DNA from: Gammaproteobacteria bacterium Ga0077536
Lineage (GTDB): Bacteria; Pseudomonadota; Gammaproteobacteria; Ga0077536
DNA: 64,000 nucleotides
Reading direction: 5' to 3'
Assembly (NCBI GenBank): GCA_001464935.1
Contig: LNEL01000050.1
Coordinates: forward strand, 1 to 64,000
Shown: positions 1-8,971 of the stretch, piece by piece
Position numbering within the stretch: position 1 is the stretch's first letter
Layout of the letters: every line of letters starts with the position of its first letter
The notes under the pieces: generated by a model
The model's input: the letters and a program-made list of their open reading frames with translations, nothing else
The model's database searches: none
Told to the model about the DNA's origin: nothing
Program-made: the position numbers and the translations under genes

Positions 1-1
1 G

Positions 2-70
2 GCGGTGAATGCCTTCCTGCGCTGTGCTCAACCCTTCCCCGGCGCCGATTACGCCAGTGCTAAGCTGTAG
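2..70 (+). CDS. Possible 3' end of an upstream gene (partial)
   Basis: Reading from base 2 gives an open frame of 22 codons ending AVNAFLRCAQPFPGADYASAKL, followed by TAG at 68-70. Codon use matches the genes further along, and the frame runs off the left edge, so it could be the C-terminus of a protein encoded before the window. The fragment is too short to assign to a family, and an alternative frame is also open over this stretch. Confidence 0.25.
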   Translation, partial: AVNAFLRCAQPFPGADYASAKL

Positions 71-97
71 TGGAGCGTATTTGCGATCTTCTATTTA

Positions 98-455
98 GCC
101 ACGGAGGACACGGAGGGCACGGAGGAAGAAAATTCGATGAGACGGCGCCGAGGCGCTGATGCCGGGAGGGGGAATTGCATCGCGAAACCTGCCAATCTAT
201 CCCGCTCATTCTCCGTGTCCTCCGTGGCTGGATTCAATTCCTACCCGCCCAACGCCGTCACCGCCGCGACGGCTTCCTCGACGCTATCGCAGGGATGTTG
301 GGGAAATCTGCGATGCCGGCGCCACTCTCGGCATCAGCGCGTCGGTGGCGCCAACCAATTTTGACTTCCTCCGTGCTCTCCGTGCTCTCCGTGGCTGGAT
401 TCGATTCCTATCCGCCCAACACCGTCACTGCCACGACGGCTTCCTCGACGCCGAT
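98..455. repeat. Repeat-rich intergenic region with duplicated thiolase 3' end
   Basis: No gene is supported between base 71 and the end of the thiolase at 408. The stretch holds tandem CACGGAGGACACGGAGG units at about 100-126 and their complements at 211-231 and 369-400. The block from about 211 to 286 closely matches the block from about 376 to 450, and the latter includes the last 14 or so codons and the stop of the thiolase gene. The thiolase tail is therefore present twice, once in the live gene and once as an orphan fragment with its own antisense stop at 241-243. The three short open frames across this region are compositional shadows. Confidence 0.6.
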
Positions 456-1643
456 GATGCCGCCGCCGTTCTGGGCCAGCGCGATGCGTGCGCCGGGGAC
501 CTGGCGCGCGCCGGCTTCACCGCGGAGCTGCATCACGAGTTCGTAGACCTGGCCGAGACCGGTCGCCCCGATCGGATGGCCTTTCGACTCGAGGCCGCCT
601 GACGGATTGACCGGGAGCCGGCCGCCGAGCGACAGCTCGCCGCGTTCGGCGGCCGGGCCGCCGTCACCCGGGGGCACGAGGCCGAGCGCCTCGATTTCGA
701 TGATCTCGCCCATCGCCGTCGCATCGTGGACTTCAGCGACCGACACGTCCGCCGGGCCGATACCGGCCTGCGCATAGGCGCGCTGCGCGGCGAGCCGCGT
801 CACGTGATTCGCATAGTCCGCCGGTGCACGCGAGCTGCCGGTCTGCAGCACCGAGGCGCGCACGCGCTGCGCGCGCTTCGCGCCGCCGAGCTTCGCGAGC
901 CCGGCCGCGTTGCACACGATCGCTGCCGCCGCACCGTCGCTGATCGGCGAACACATCGGCAGCGTCAGCGGGAAGGTGATCGGTGGCGCCGCCATCACTT
1001 CGTCGACGGTGTAGGGTCGCTGGTACTGCGACAGCGGGTTGTGCGTCGAATGCAGGTGATTCTTCGCCGCGATCGTCGCGAGCTGCCGTTGCGTGGTGCC
1101 GTAGGTCTTCATGTGCAGGCGGCACAGGCCCGCGTACACGTCCATGAACACGCTGTAGGGTTTGTCGGAGGTGCTGCCCGGCGGCACCGGCACGCCGTCA
1201 CCGATGCTGATCAGCAGGTCCCGACTGTGCTCGACCGTGTGCACGTCCCATGCGCCGTCGAAGGCGCCGAACATCAGCGCCTTGTCCGGCGAGAACATCT
1301 TTTCGACGCCGATCGCGAGCGCGATGTCGCAGGCCCCGCCGCGCACATAGCTCACTGCCATGTGCAGCGCCGTGCTGCCGGTCGCGCAGGCGTTCTCGAC
1401 GTTGATGACAGGAATTCTTTCGATGCCGGCCTCGCGCAGCGCGATTTCGCCGCGCACCATGTCCTGGCCTTCCATGTGGCCCTGCACGCAGTTGCCGTAG
1501 AACACGGCCTGGATGTCGTCGCGTCCGGCGCCGGCGTCCTGGAGGACGCCGGCGAGGGCGTCGGCAGCCAGGTCCTTGATCGAGCGGTTCAGTTGTTTGC
1601 CGAAAGACGTCATGCTGACGCCGGCGACGTAGACTTCGTTCAT
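408..1643 (-). CDS. SCP2-type thiolase / acetyl-CoA acetyltransferase family protein
   Basis: 411-aa thiolase-fold enzyme of the lipid-transfer (SCP2/SCPx) branch, which condenses or cleaves acyl-CoA thioesters in the cytoplasm. The nucleophilic cysteine lies in NVENACATGSTALH (Cys86), and the catalytic histidine in SKGHPIGATG. The last motif reads AQNGGGIIG, with Asn where biosynthetic and degradative thiolases carry a second Cys; SCP2-type thiolases show the same replacement. A longer frame reaches 1754, but I chose ATG at 1643 because GAGGATCCAGG precedes it and the protein then begins MNEVYVAGVSMTSFGK, as in relatives. It is divergent from the XRE-cupin regulator. Its 3' end is duplicated downstream. 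The substrate cannot be told from sequence. Confidence 0.85.
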   Translation of the reverse strand: MNEVYVAGVSMTSFGKQLNRSIKDLAADALAGVLQDAGAGRDDIQAVFYGNCVQGHMEGQDMVRGEIALREAGIERIPVINVENACATGSTALHMAVSYVRGGACDIALAIGVEKMFSPDKALMFGAFDGAWDVHTVEHSRDLLISIGDGVPVPPGSTSDKPYSVFMDVYAGLCRLHMKTYGTTQRQLATIAAKNHLHSTHNPLSQYQRPYTVDEVMAAPPITFPLTLPMCSPISDGAAAAIVCNAAGLAKLGGAKRAQRVRASVLQTGSSRAPADYANHVTRLAAQRAYAQAGIGPADVSVAEVHDATAMGEIIEIEALGLVPPGDGGPAAERGELSLGGRLPVNPSGGLESKGHPIGATGLGQVYELVMQLRGEAGARQVPGARIALAQNGGGIIGVEEAVVAVTVLGG

Positions 1644-1783
1644 CCTGGATCCTCGCTGCTGGGCACTGGGGCGGGCCGGTCGGCCGGGGTGGACTTGCCG
1701 ACGGATTCGAACATCGCGAATAGTATCGCCGGCACCGACGCCGGTCGACGTCATGACCGTGGTGACCAGAGGGAGCCCCCGTT

Positions 1784-2425
1784 TTGCGCGAGCCGAAATC
1801 AGCAGTCAGGAAGAACGGCAACCCGCAGGCCACCGGCCGCGCCGTGCCGAAGGCGCCCGCCGCGTCACGCGACGACGGCCTGATCGGCGCCAAGCTGCGC
1901 AGCCTGCGTCAGCGCCAGGACAAGACGCTGCAGGCGGTGTCCGCTGCCACCGGCATCTCGGTCGGGCATCTGAGCCAGCTCGAACGCGACCTCGTGTCGC
2001 CGTCGATCAAGACCCTGCACGATCTCAGCCGCGCACTGGGCGTGAACATCTCGTGGTTCTTCCTGCCGCAGGAACCCGGACCGCGGGTCGAGCAGTACAT
2101 CGTGCGCGGCGGCCAGCGCCGCCACATCAGCTACGCCGATGGCATCGACGACTACCAGCTGAACTCGCAGGCCGTGCGCCACATCGGGCTGCTCTATTCG
2201 ACCTTCGCTCCCGGCGCCTCGAGCGGCGCGAGCCCCTATGCCCATGACGGCGAAGAGGCCGGCGTGGTGCTGTCCGGCCAGCTCGAGCTGTGGATTGACG
2301 GCACGTCAGCGACCCTCGACGCGGGCGACAGCTTCAGCTTTCCGAGCTCCAGTCCCCACCGCTACAGGAATCCCGGCCGCGTCGACGCCGTCGTCATCTG
2401 GGCCATGACCCCACCGACGTACTAG
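1784..2425 (+). CDS. XRE-family transcriptional regulator with C-terminal cupin domain
   Basis: 213-aa DNA-binding regulator. After a basic, low-complexity N-terminus (about residues 1-30), residues 33-90 form an XRE helix-turn-helix (LRSLRQRQDKTLQAVS...ISVGHLSQLERD). Residues 140-210 form a cupin barrel with the G(X)5H-like stretch GASPYAHDGEEAGVV, which usually senses a small ligand. The start is TTG at 1784 with GAGGGAG nine bases upstream. It is divergent from the thiolase and directly upstream of the flavin dehydrogenase/hydantoinase operon, so I infer it controls one or both, as PuuR-like XRE-cupin proteins control amine catabolism. The ligand is unknown. Confidence 0.85.
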   Translation: MREPKSAVRKNGNPQATGRAVPKAPAASRDDGLIGAKLRSLRQRQDKTLQAVSAATGISVGHLSQLERDLVSPSIKTLHDLSRALGVNISWFFLPQEPGPRVEQYIVRGGQRRHISYADGIDDYQLNSQAVRHIGLLYSTFAPGASSGASPYAHDGEEAGVVLSGQLELWIDGTSATLDAGDSFSFPSSSPHRYRNPGRVDAVVIWAMTPPTY

Positions 2426-2430
2426 CCCGG

Positions 2431-2490
2431 ATTTCTTTATTTGGATAATTCCTGACTCTTTTATTGATATTTGAAAAGCGTTTGGATAGG
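2431..2490 (+). promoter_or_regulatory. AT-rich promoter/operator region of the dehydrogenase-hydantoinase operon
   Basis: This stretch drops sharply in GC between two GC-rich genes. It carries TTTGGATA twice in direct orientation (2440-2447 and 2481-2488), with AT-rich DNA between that could serve as a promoter (TTGGAT, 17 bases, TTGATA). A role as binding site for the upstream XRE-cupin protein is inference. Confidence 0.35.
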
Positions 2491-2554
2491 GTTCAGGCAC
2501 GGGCGGCCGTCCGGCCGCCGGTCCTGACCACTGCCAGAGGGAGCGCCCCGCTTC

Positions 2555-5005
2555 ATGTCGACATCTTTTCCTTCGACCGCCCAGGTGGTCATCATCGGCG
2601 GCGGCGTCATCGGCAGCTCGATTGCCTATCACCTGACGAAGCTCGGCTGGAAGGACGTCGTGCTGCTCGAACGCAAGCAGCTCACCTGCGGCACGACCTG
2701 GCATGCGGCCGGGCTGCTGACGACGCTGCGCGACACCGAGGCGCAGACCCGGCTCGCGAAGTACACGCAGGATCTCTATCGCAGCCTCGAGGCCGAAACG
2801 GGCCAGGCCACCGGCCTCATCAACTGCGGCTCCATCCAGCTCGCAATGACCGACGACAAGGCGCACGAGATGCGCCGTGGCTGCGCGATGGCGCGCTGTT
2901 TCGGCGTCGAGAACCAGGAAATCTCCGCCGCCGAGGTCAAGGACATGTGGCCGCTGGCAGACGTATCGGACGTCAAGGCCGCGTTCTACTTCCGCAATGA
3001 CGGCCGGGTGAACCCGGCCGATGTCGCGCAGGCGCTCGCGAAGGGCGCGCGGATGGGCGGCGCGCGCATCTTCGAGAACACGAAGGTCACGGGGATTACG
3101 CAGCACAACGGGCAGGTCACCGGCGTGCGCACCGACCGCGGCGACATCCAGGCCGAGATCGTCGTCAACTGCGCCGGCATGTGGGCGCGCGACGTCGGCA
3201 GGATGGCGGGCGTCAACGTGCCGCTGCAGGCCTGCGAGCACTATTACCTGATTTCCGAGGCGGTCGAAGGCGTGCACCGGATGCTGCCGATCCTGCGCGA
3301 CCCGGGCAACGCGGCGTACATCCGCGAAGAGGCCGGCAAGATCATGCTCGGCTTCTTCGAACCCGTCGCCCGGCCCTGGGGCATGGCCGGCATTCCCGAG
3401 GAGTTCTGCTTCAACGACATCCAGGCCGACTGGGACCGCATGATGCCGTACATGGAGAAGGCGATGCGGCGGGTGCCGACCTTGATGGACCACGGCATCA
3501 AGCTGTTCTTCTGCGGTCCGGAGTCGTTCACACCCGACCACAACTACCTGATGGGGCCGTCGCCGAACCTGAAGAACTTCTTCGTCGCCGCCGGCATGAA
3601 TTCCCTCGGCATCCTGTCCGGCGGCGGCGTCGGCATGGTGATGGCGCGCTGGATCACCGAAGGCCAGGCGCCGATGGACATGTGGTCGGTCGACGTGCGC
3701 CGCGCCCACGGCTGGCAGAACAACGACCGCTACCTGCACGACCGCATGGTCGAGTCGCTCGGCATCGGTTACCAGGATCACTGGCCGTTCCGGCAGTGGA
3801 CGACCGCGCGCGGCGTGAAGAAGAGCATCCTGCACGATCGCCTGGCGGCGGTCGGCGCCTGCTTCGGCGAGTCGGCCGGCTGGGAGCGCCCGAACTGGTA
3901 CGCGCGGCCCGGCCAGAAGCCTGAATACGAATACGCGTGGGGCCGCCAGAACTGGTTCGAGAACAACGCCGAGGAGCACGTCGCGGTGCGCGAGGCCGTC
4001 GGGGTGTTCGAACAGACCTCGTTCTCGAAATTCCTGGTCCAGGGGCGCGACGCCGAGCGCGTGCTGAACTTCGTCGCGACGGCGAATCTGTCGGTACCGG
4101 TCGGCAAGGTCGTCTACACCCAGTTCCTGAACGAGCATGCGGGCATCGAGGCGGACATCACCATCACGCGGCTCGCGCCCGATCAGTACATGGTCGTCAC
4201 CGCCGCCTTCACCCATACGCACGTCGAAGCGCTGATTCGCAACCGCATCCCGGCCGACGCCTGCTGCGTGGTCACGGATGTGTCGGGCGCGTGGTCGATG
4301 CTGAACCTGCAGGGGCCGAATTCGCGTGCCCTGCTGCAGAAGCTGACCGGGCAGGACCTGTCGAACGCGGCGTTCCCGTTCGCGACCGCACGCGAACTCC
4401 AGGTCGGCTACCAGACCGTGCTCGCGGTCAGACTGACCTATGTCGGTGAACTCGGCTGGGAGCTCTACATCCCGACTGCATTCACCCTGCCGGTCTACGA
4501 CGCGCTCGTCGCGGCCGGCGCCGAATTCGGGCTGCGCCACTGTGGCTACCACACGCTGAACTCGCTGCGCATCGAAAAGGCGTACCGCGAATGGGCGCAT
4601 GACATCGGCCCGCACGACACGCCGCTCGAAGCCGGCCTCGCGTTCACCTGCGCTTGGGACAAGCCGGGCGGTTTCGTCGGCCGCGAAGCGCTGCTGAAGC
4701 AACGCGACGCCGCGAAGCTGACGCGTCGCCTCGTGCAGTTCGTGCTCGAGGATCCGGCGCCGATGCTCTATCACAACGAACCGATTTACCGCGACGGCGT
4801 GCTGAACAGCTATACGACCTCCGCGATGTACGGGCACACGCTGGGGGCTGCCGTCGCGATGGGCTATCTCGTCAACGCCGAAGGCGTCAGTGACGCGTGG
4901 GTCGAAGCCGGACGCTACGAGATCGAAATCGGCAATGAACGCCATGCGGCGCGCGCATCGTTGGCGCCGCTGTACGACCCGAAGTCGGCCCGCGTCCGCG
5001 CCTAG
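2555..5005 (+). CDS. FAD-dependent demethylating dehydrogenase with GcvT domain (dimethylglycine/sarcosine dehydrogenase-like)
   Basis: 816-aa two-part enzyme. The N-terminal D-amino-acid-oxidase-type FAD domain has GGGVIG at residues 15-20 and GTTWHAAG at 46-53; the His50 of this motif is the residue carrying covalent FAD in dimethylglycine and sarcosine dehydrogenases. A middle FAO_M segment follows, and from about residue 440 a GcvT aminomethyltransferase domain that in the family passes the removed one-carbon unit to tetrahydrofolate. The length equals full-size family members. Start ATG has AGAGGGAG upstream. It leads an operon with hydantoinase A and B subunits 50 bases downstream. Expected action is oxidative N-demethylation of a secondary or tertiary amine; the exact amine is not visible. 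Confidence 0.85.
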   Translation: MSTSFPSTAQVVIIGGGVIGSSIAYHLTKLGWKDVVLLERKQLTCGTTWHAAGLLTTLRDTEAQTRLAKYTQDLYRSLEAETGQATGLINCGSIQLAMTDDKAHEMRRGCAMARCFGVENQEISAAEVKDMWPLADVSDVKAAFYFRNDGRVNPADVAQALAKGARMGGARIFENTKVTGITQHNGQVTGVRTDRGDIQAEIVVNCAGMWARDVGRMAGVNVPLQACEHYYLISEAVEGVHRMLPILRDPGNAAYIREEAGKIMLGFFEPVARPWGMAGIPEEFCFNDIQADWDRMMPYMEKAMRRVPTLMDHGIKLFFCGPESFTPDHNYLMGPSPNLKNFFVAAGMNSLGILSGGGVGMVMARWITEGQAPMDMWSVDVRRAHGWQNNDRYLHDRMVESLGIGYQDHWPFRQWTTARGVKKSILHDRLAAVGACFGESAGWERPNWYARPGQKPEYEYAWGRQNWFENNAEEHVAVREAVGVFEQTSFSKFLVQGRDAERVLNFVATANLSVPVGKVVYTQFLNEHAGIEADITITRLAPDQYMVVTAAFTHTHVEALIRNRIPADACCVVTDVSGAWSMLNLQGPNSRALLQKLTGQDLSNAAFPFATARELQVGYQTVLAVRLTYVGELGWELYIPTAFTLPVYDALVAAGAEFGLRHCGYHTLNSLRIEKAYREWAHDIGPHDTPLEAGLAFTCAWDKPGGFVGREALLKQRDAAKLTRRLVQFVLEDPAPMLYHNEPIYRDGVLNSYTTSAMYGHTLGAAVAMGYLVNAEGVSDAWVEAGRYEIEIGNERHAARASLAPLYDPKSARVRA

Positions 5006-5055
5006 CGGAACCGCAGCCGTCCAACCCCAATTCGAGCCAGACGAGGAGAAGCATC

Positions 5056-7098
5056 ATGTGGCGTGTCGGAATCGACGTAGGCGGGACCTTCACCGACCTG
5101 TTTGCCTGGGATGACGAGTCGCGAACCCAGGTCACCTCCAAGGTGCTGACCACGAAGTACGACCGCGCCGTCGGCGTCGTCAACGCGATCAAGCAGGCCC
5201 AGATCCCGTTCGCGCGGATTTCGCACCTGATGCACGGCACGACGACCGCGACGAACGCGCTGATCGAGCGCGACTACCCCGACGCCGCGATGGTCACCAC
5301 CGACGGCTTTCGCGACACCATCGAGATCGCGCGCCAGCATCGCGAACAGCTCTACGATCCGTACCAGACCAAGCCGAAGCCGATCATCAAGCGCCGCTTC
5401 CGGTACACCGTCAGCGAGCGCATGGACGTCAACGGCAAACCGGTGCGGCCGCTGCTGCGCGAGCAGGCGCTCGAGATCGCCCACCGCATCAAGGCGGCGA
5501 ACATCCGCTCGGTCGCCGTCGCGTTCATCAATTCGTACAAGAACGGCGAACACGAACGCCAGATGCGGGACATCATCAAGGAAGTGAATCCCGACACCTA
5601 CGTCGTGATCTCTTCTGAAACCCGCCCGGTGTTCCGCGAGCACGGCCGCTTCACGACGACCGCGATCCGGGCGGCGACGATTCCGGTCATGGAGGTCTAC
5701 TTCAACCGGCTCGACGCCGCGCTGAAGGCCGAGGGTTTTACCGGTTCGCTGCTGATTCTCAAGAGCAGCGGCGGCATCACCGGCGTCGATTACGCGAAAC
5801 TGCACCCCGAAGAACTGATCGAATCCGGCCCGGCCGGCGGCGTCGCCTACGCGGCCTATCTCAGCAAGCTGCTGCCGGAGTTCACGAACATCATCCACAC
5901 CGACGTCGGCGGCACGAGTTTCGACGTCTCGATCGTGGAGAACGGGCAGGGCCTCATCACCCGCGACCACGAAATCGAATGGGAGATGCCGTGCATCGTG
6001 CCGATGCTGGACATCCACAGCGTCGGCGCCGGTGGCGGCTCGATTGGCTGGGTCGACGAGGGCGGCTCGCTGCGCGTCGGTCCGCGCAGCGCGGGATCGA
6101 GCCCGGGCCCGGTCTGCTACGGCCTCGGCGGCAAGGAGCCGACGATCACCGACGCGAACCTGCTGCTCGGCCGCATCGAGCCGACGCTCGGCGGCAAGAT
6201 GACGCTCGACAAGGCCGGCGCGGAGGTCGCGATGGAGCGGCTGGCGTCCGAGGTCGGGCTGTCGGCCATCGAGACGGCCGACGGCATGATCCGCATCGGC
6301 TGCGAAAACATGGCCCAGGCGGTCAAGAAGGTGCTGGTCTCCCGCGGCCGCGACCCGCGCGACTTCGTGCTCGCGAGCTTCGGCGGCGCCGGCGCGATGC
6401 ACGCCTGCTTCGTCGCCGAGTCCATGAACATTCCGAAGGTCGTCATGCCGATCCACGCCGGCGTCGCGTCGGCCTTCGGCGCGACGGCGATGGACCTGCG
6501 GCACGACCTCGAGGCGTTCTATTTCTCGCCCGTGTCGGACGCCAAACTGGACCAGGTCAATGCGCTATACTCCAAGCTCGAAGCGGAAGCCGTGCGCCTG
6601 CTGGAGGCCGACGGGGTGAGGCGCGAAGACATCCTGACCACCCGCACCGCCCAGATGCGCTACGTCGGTCAGACCTACGAGGTCGAGACGCCGATGCCGG
6701 AAGGCGTGCTGAACGCCGCCGCCGTGCCGGGCATCGTCGAGACCTTCCACCGCTGTCACGAGCGGGAGTACGGCGTCAGCTCGAGCGATTTCGCGCCGGC
6801 CTTCGTGTCCGTCGGCATCACCGCCATCGGCCGCACGGCGTCACCGCCGCCGGTCGAGGTGGGGGGCAGCGGCGGCGAACCGGTCAAGGGTCAGCGGAAG
6901 ATTTATTTCAACCGCGAATGGCATGACAGCAAGGTCTACGATGGTCATGCGCTGAAACCCTCGACCACGCTCGCCGGGCCCTGCATCGTCGAGTACGAGC
7001 ACGCCTGTGCGGTCTTGCCACCGAATGCCCTCGCCACGGTCGACGGCTTCGGCAACCTGATCATCGACATCAGCCGTAACCTGATCTCCAACGATTGA
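5056..7098 (+). CDS. hyuA: Hydantoinase/oxoprolinase family protein, subunit A (HyuA-like)
   Basis: 680-aa ATP-binding subunit of the hydantoinase/oxoprolinase/ketone carboxylase superfamily. The ASKHA-type phosphate motif is GIDVGGTFTD (residues 5-14), followed by HGTTTATNAL, SGPAGGV and TDVGGTSFDV, all typical of HyuA and 5-oxoprolinase N-domains. Relatives use ATP to activate a lactam or carbonyl group. The start has GAGGAG upstream. It sits between the flavin/GcvT dehydrogenase and hyuB in a tight operon. In the N-methylhydantoin route, HyuAB opens the ring and the product ends at sarcosine, which would suit the demethylating dehydrogenase upstream. This link is inference, and no N-carbamoylsarcosine amidase is present here. 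Confidence 0.85.
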   Translation: MWRVGIDVGGTFTDLFAWDDESRTQVTSKVLTTKYDRAVGVVNAIKQAQIPFARISHLMHGTTTATNALIERDYPDAAMVTTDGFRDTIEIARQHREQLYDPYQTKPKPIIKRRFRYTVSERMDVNGKPVRPLLREQALEIAHRIKAANIRSVAVAFINSYKNGEHERQMRDIIKEVNPDTYVVISSETRPVFREHGRFTTTAIRAATIPVMEVYFNRLDAALKAEGFTGSLLILKSSGGITGVDYAKLHPEELIESGPAGGVAYAAYLSKLLPEFTNIIHTDVGGTSFDVSIVENGQGLITRDHEIEWEMPCIVPMLDIHSVGAGGGSIGWVDEGGSLRVGPRSAGSSPGPVCYGLGGKEPTITDANLLLGRIEPTLGGKMTLDKAGAEVAMERLASEVGLSAIETADGMIRIGCENMAQAVKKVLVSRGRDPRDFVLASFGGAGAMHACFVAESMNIPKVVMPIHAGVASAFGATAMDLRHDLEAFYFSPVSDAKLDQVNALYSKLEAEAVRLLEADGVRREDILTTRTAQMRYVGQTYEVETPMPEGVLNAAAVPGIVETFHRCHEREYGVSSSDFAPAFVSVGITAIGRTASPPPVEVGGSGGEPVKGQRKIYFNREWHDSKVYDGHALKPSTTLAGPCIVEYEHACAVLPPNALATVDGFGNLIIDISRNLISND

Positions 7099-7111
7099 GG
7101 AGCACACGCAG

Positions 7112-8923
7112 ATGGACAAGAAAGTCAAAGTCGACACATCGGTCATTGAACAGACGAAGGTCGATCCAGTCACCTTCGAAGTGCTCCGCAGTATTTTCGA
7201 GTACGCGAGCGACCGCATGTCCACGGTGCTGCAGCGCGCATCGTTCTCGCCGATTCTCGCCGACATGGTCGATTTCTCGAACGCAATCTACGACTACGAC
7301 TGTCAGTTGCTGTCGCAGGCTGCGAACTGCCCGATTCACCTCGCGGCGATGAAGTTCAGCGCCGAGGCGATCATCGAGAAGTTCGGCCTCGAGAACATCC
7401 ACGAAGGTGACATCATCTGCGTCAACGACCCCTACAAGGGCGGCACGCACATCAACGACATCACCTTCCTGACTCCCATCTTCTTCGAGAAGGAACTGCT
7501 GGGCTTCGCGGTCAGTCGCGGTCACTGGATGGACCTCGGCGGCGGCGCGGCGGGCGGCCAGGCATTCGCCGGTACGCACATTGCGGGCGAGGGCCTGCGG
7601 CTGCCACCGGTCAAGGTATACGACCGTGGCGTGATGCGCGAAGACATCGTCGAAATCATGCTGAACAACACGCGCACGCCGCACTTCGTCAAGGGTGACC
7701 TGCAGGCGCACGTCGGCTGTCTGCGCGCCGGCGCGCAGGAAATGCAGCGCGCGGCGGCCAAGTACGGCGTCGTCACGCTGAAGGCGGCGATGAAGCAGCT
7801 GCAGGAATACACCGAACGGATCGTGCGCAAGAGCATCACCGAAATCCCGGACGGCGTGTACGAGGGCGAGGATTACGCCGACACCGACGGCTTTTCCGAC
7901 AAGCCCATCTACATCAAGCTGAAGCTGATCGTGAAGGGGTCTGACATCACCGTCGACTTCAGCGGCACCGACAGCGTCGTCAAGGGCGCGATCAACTCGC
8001 CCTATGCGAACACGGCGTCCGCGGCGCTGTACTCGCTGCAGTTCTTCCTCGCGCCGCACGCGCCGCAGAACCAGGGCATGTTCAATCCGATCAAGCTGAT
8101 CATTCCCGAGAACTCCTGGCTCAACGCCAAGTGGCCGGCGCCGACGATCGGCTGCACCACGCTGACTTCGGCGAAGATCACCAGCGCCATCTGGCAGGCG
8201 CTGGCGAAAGCCATCCCCGAGCGCGTGACGGGCTCGACGAGCGCGGACTGCAACTGGTTCGTGTCCTCGGTGATCGATCGCAACGGCGCGACGGACGTGT
8301 TCTCCGATCTGCCCGCCGGCGGCTGGGGCGCGACGCCCTACAGCGACGGCATGAACGTCACCGAAGACCCGCTCGGCAACTGCATGAACATGCCGGCCGA
8401 AACGGCTGAACTGCTGTACCCGATCGCCTACGAGGCGTTCGAACTGCGTCAGGACAGCGCCGGCCCCGGCAAATTCCGCGGCGGTCTCGGTGCGATCTTC
8501 AAAGTGCGCTATCTCGCCGAAGGCGCCCTCAGCATGGAAACGGCTCGGACGCTCGAAGGCAGCCCTGGCGTTGCCGGCGGCCAGCATTCGGACGTGCAGC
8601 GCCAGGTCAAGATTCACGTCGACGGTCATCACGAAGTGATCGGCGGTCTCGACGAGGACGGCGGCTGGAAGAGCCCGCTGCTGTGTGCCCATCCGTTCAA
8701 GGACGGCGAGACCTTCATGTTCGAGAGCACCGGTGGCGGTGGTTACGGCAAGCCGTGGGAGCGTGAAGCAGCCCAGGTGCGCGAGGACGTGCTCGACGAG
8801 TACGTGTCGCTGCGCGCGGCGCGGGAGCGCTATGGCGTCGTGATCGACCCCACCACGCTGCTGATCGACGACGCGGCAACGGCCGAACTGCGTGCCAGCA
8901 TGAGCAGTAAAGTCGCCGCCTGA
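7112..8923 (+). CDS. hyuB: Hydantoinase B/oxoprolinase family protein (HyuB-like)
   Basis: 603-aa partner of HyuA; the B subunit holds the hydrolytic or carboxylating site. Hallmarks are DPVTFEVLRSIFEYASDRM near the N-terminus, DFSNAIYDYD, CPIHLAAMK, and the conserved metal-region stretch NDPYKGGTHINDI. The C-terminal half has the usual GGGGYGKPWER ending. It starts 13 bases after hyuA behind GAGGAG. Unlike the second HyuB in this window it has no zinc-ribbon extension, so it resembles classical N-methylhydantoinase or oxoprolinase B subunits more than ketone carboxylases. Substrate is not determined. Confidence 0.85.
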   Translation: MDKKVKVDTSVIEQTKVDPVTFEVLRSIFEYASDRMSTVLQRASFSPILADMVDFSNAIYDYDCQLLSQAANCPIHLAAMKFSAEAIIEKFGLENIHEGDIICVNDPYKGGTHINDITFLTPIFFEKELLGFAVSRGHWMDLGGGAAGGQAFAGTHIAGEGLRLPPVKVYDRGVMREDIVEIMLNNTRTPHFVKGDLQAHVGCLRAGAQEMQRAAAKYGVVTLKAAMKQLQEYTERIVRKSITEIPDGVYEGEDYADTDGFSDKPIYIKLKLIVKGSDITVDFSGTDSVVKGAINSPYANTASAALYSLQFFLAPHAPQNQGMFNPIKLIIPENSWLNAKWPAPTIGCTTLTSAKITSAIWQALAKAIPERVTGSTSADCNWFVSSVIDRNGATDVFSDLPAGGWGATPYSDGMNVTEDPLGNCMNMPAETAELLYPIAYEAFELRQDSAGPGKFRGGLGAIFKVRYLAEGALSMETARTLEGSPGVAGGQHSDVQRQVKIHVDGHHEVIGGLDEDGGWKSPLLCAHPFKDGETFMFESTGGGGYGKPWEREAAQVREDVLDEYVSLRAARERYGVVIDPTTLLIDDAATAELRASMSSKVAA

Positions 8924-8930
8924 GTCCAAC

Positions 8931-8960
8931 GCGCGGCGCGCCCTCCGGGGCGCGTCGCGC
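8931..8960 (+). terminator. GC-rich hairpin after hyuB
   Basis: GCGCGGCGCGCCC pairs with GGGGCGCGTCGCGC across a very short loop with one mismatch, directly after the hyuB stop. There is no T-tract, so it may be a weak terminator or a transcript-stabilising hairpin. Confidence 0.4.
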
Positions 8961-8971
8961 GCCTGTCCCCG

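Noticed and set aside
2306..4945. 879-aa frame antisense to the flavin dehydrogenase
   Set aside because: Arg/Val/Asp/His-rich shadow of a GC-rich gene; the opposite strand encodes a clear FAD/GcvT enzyme with conserved motifs.
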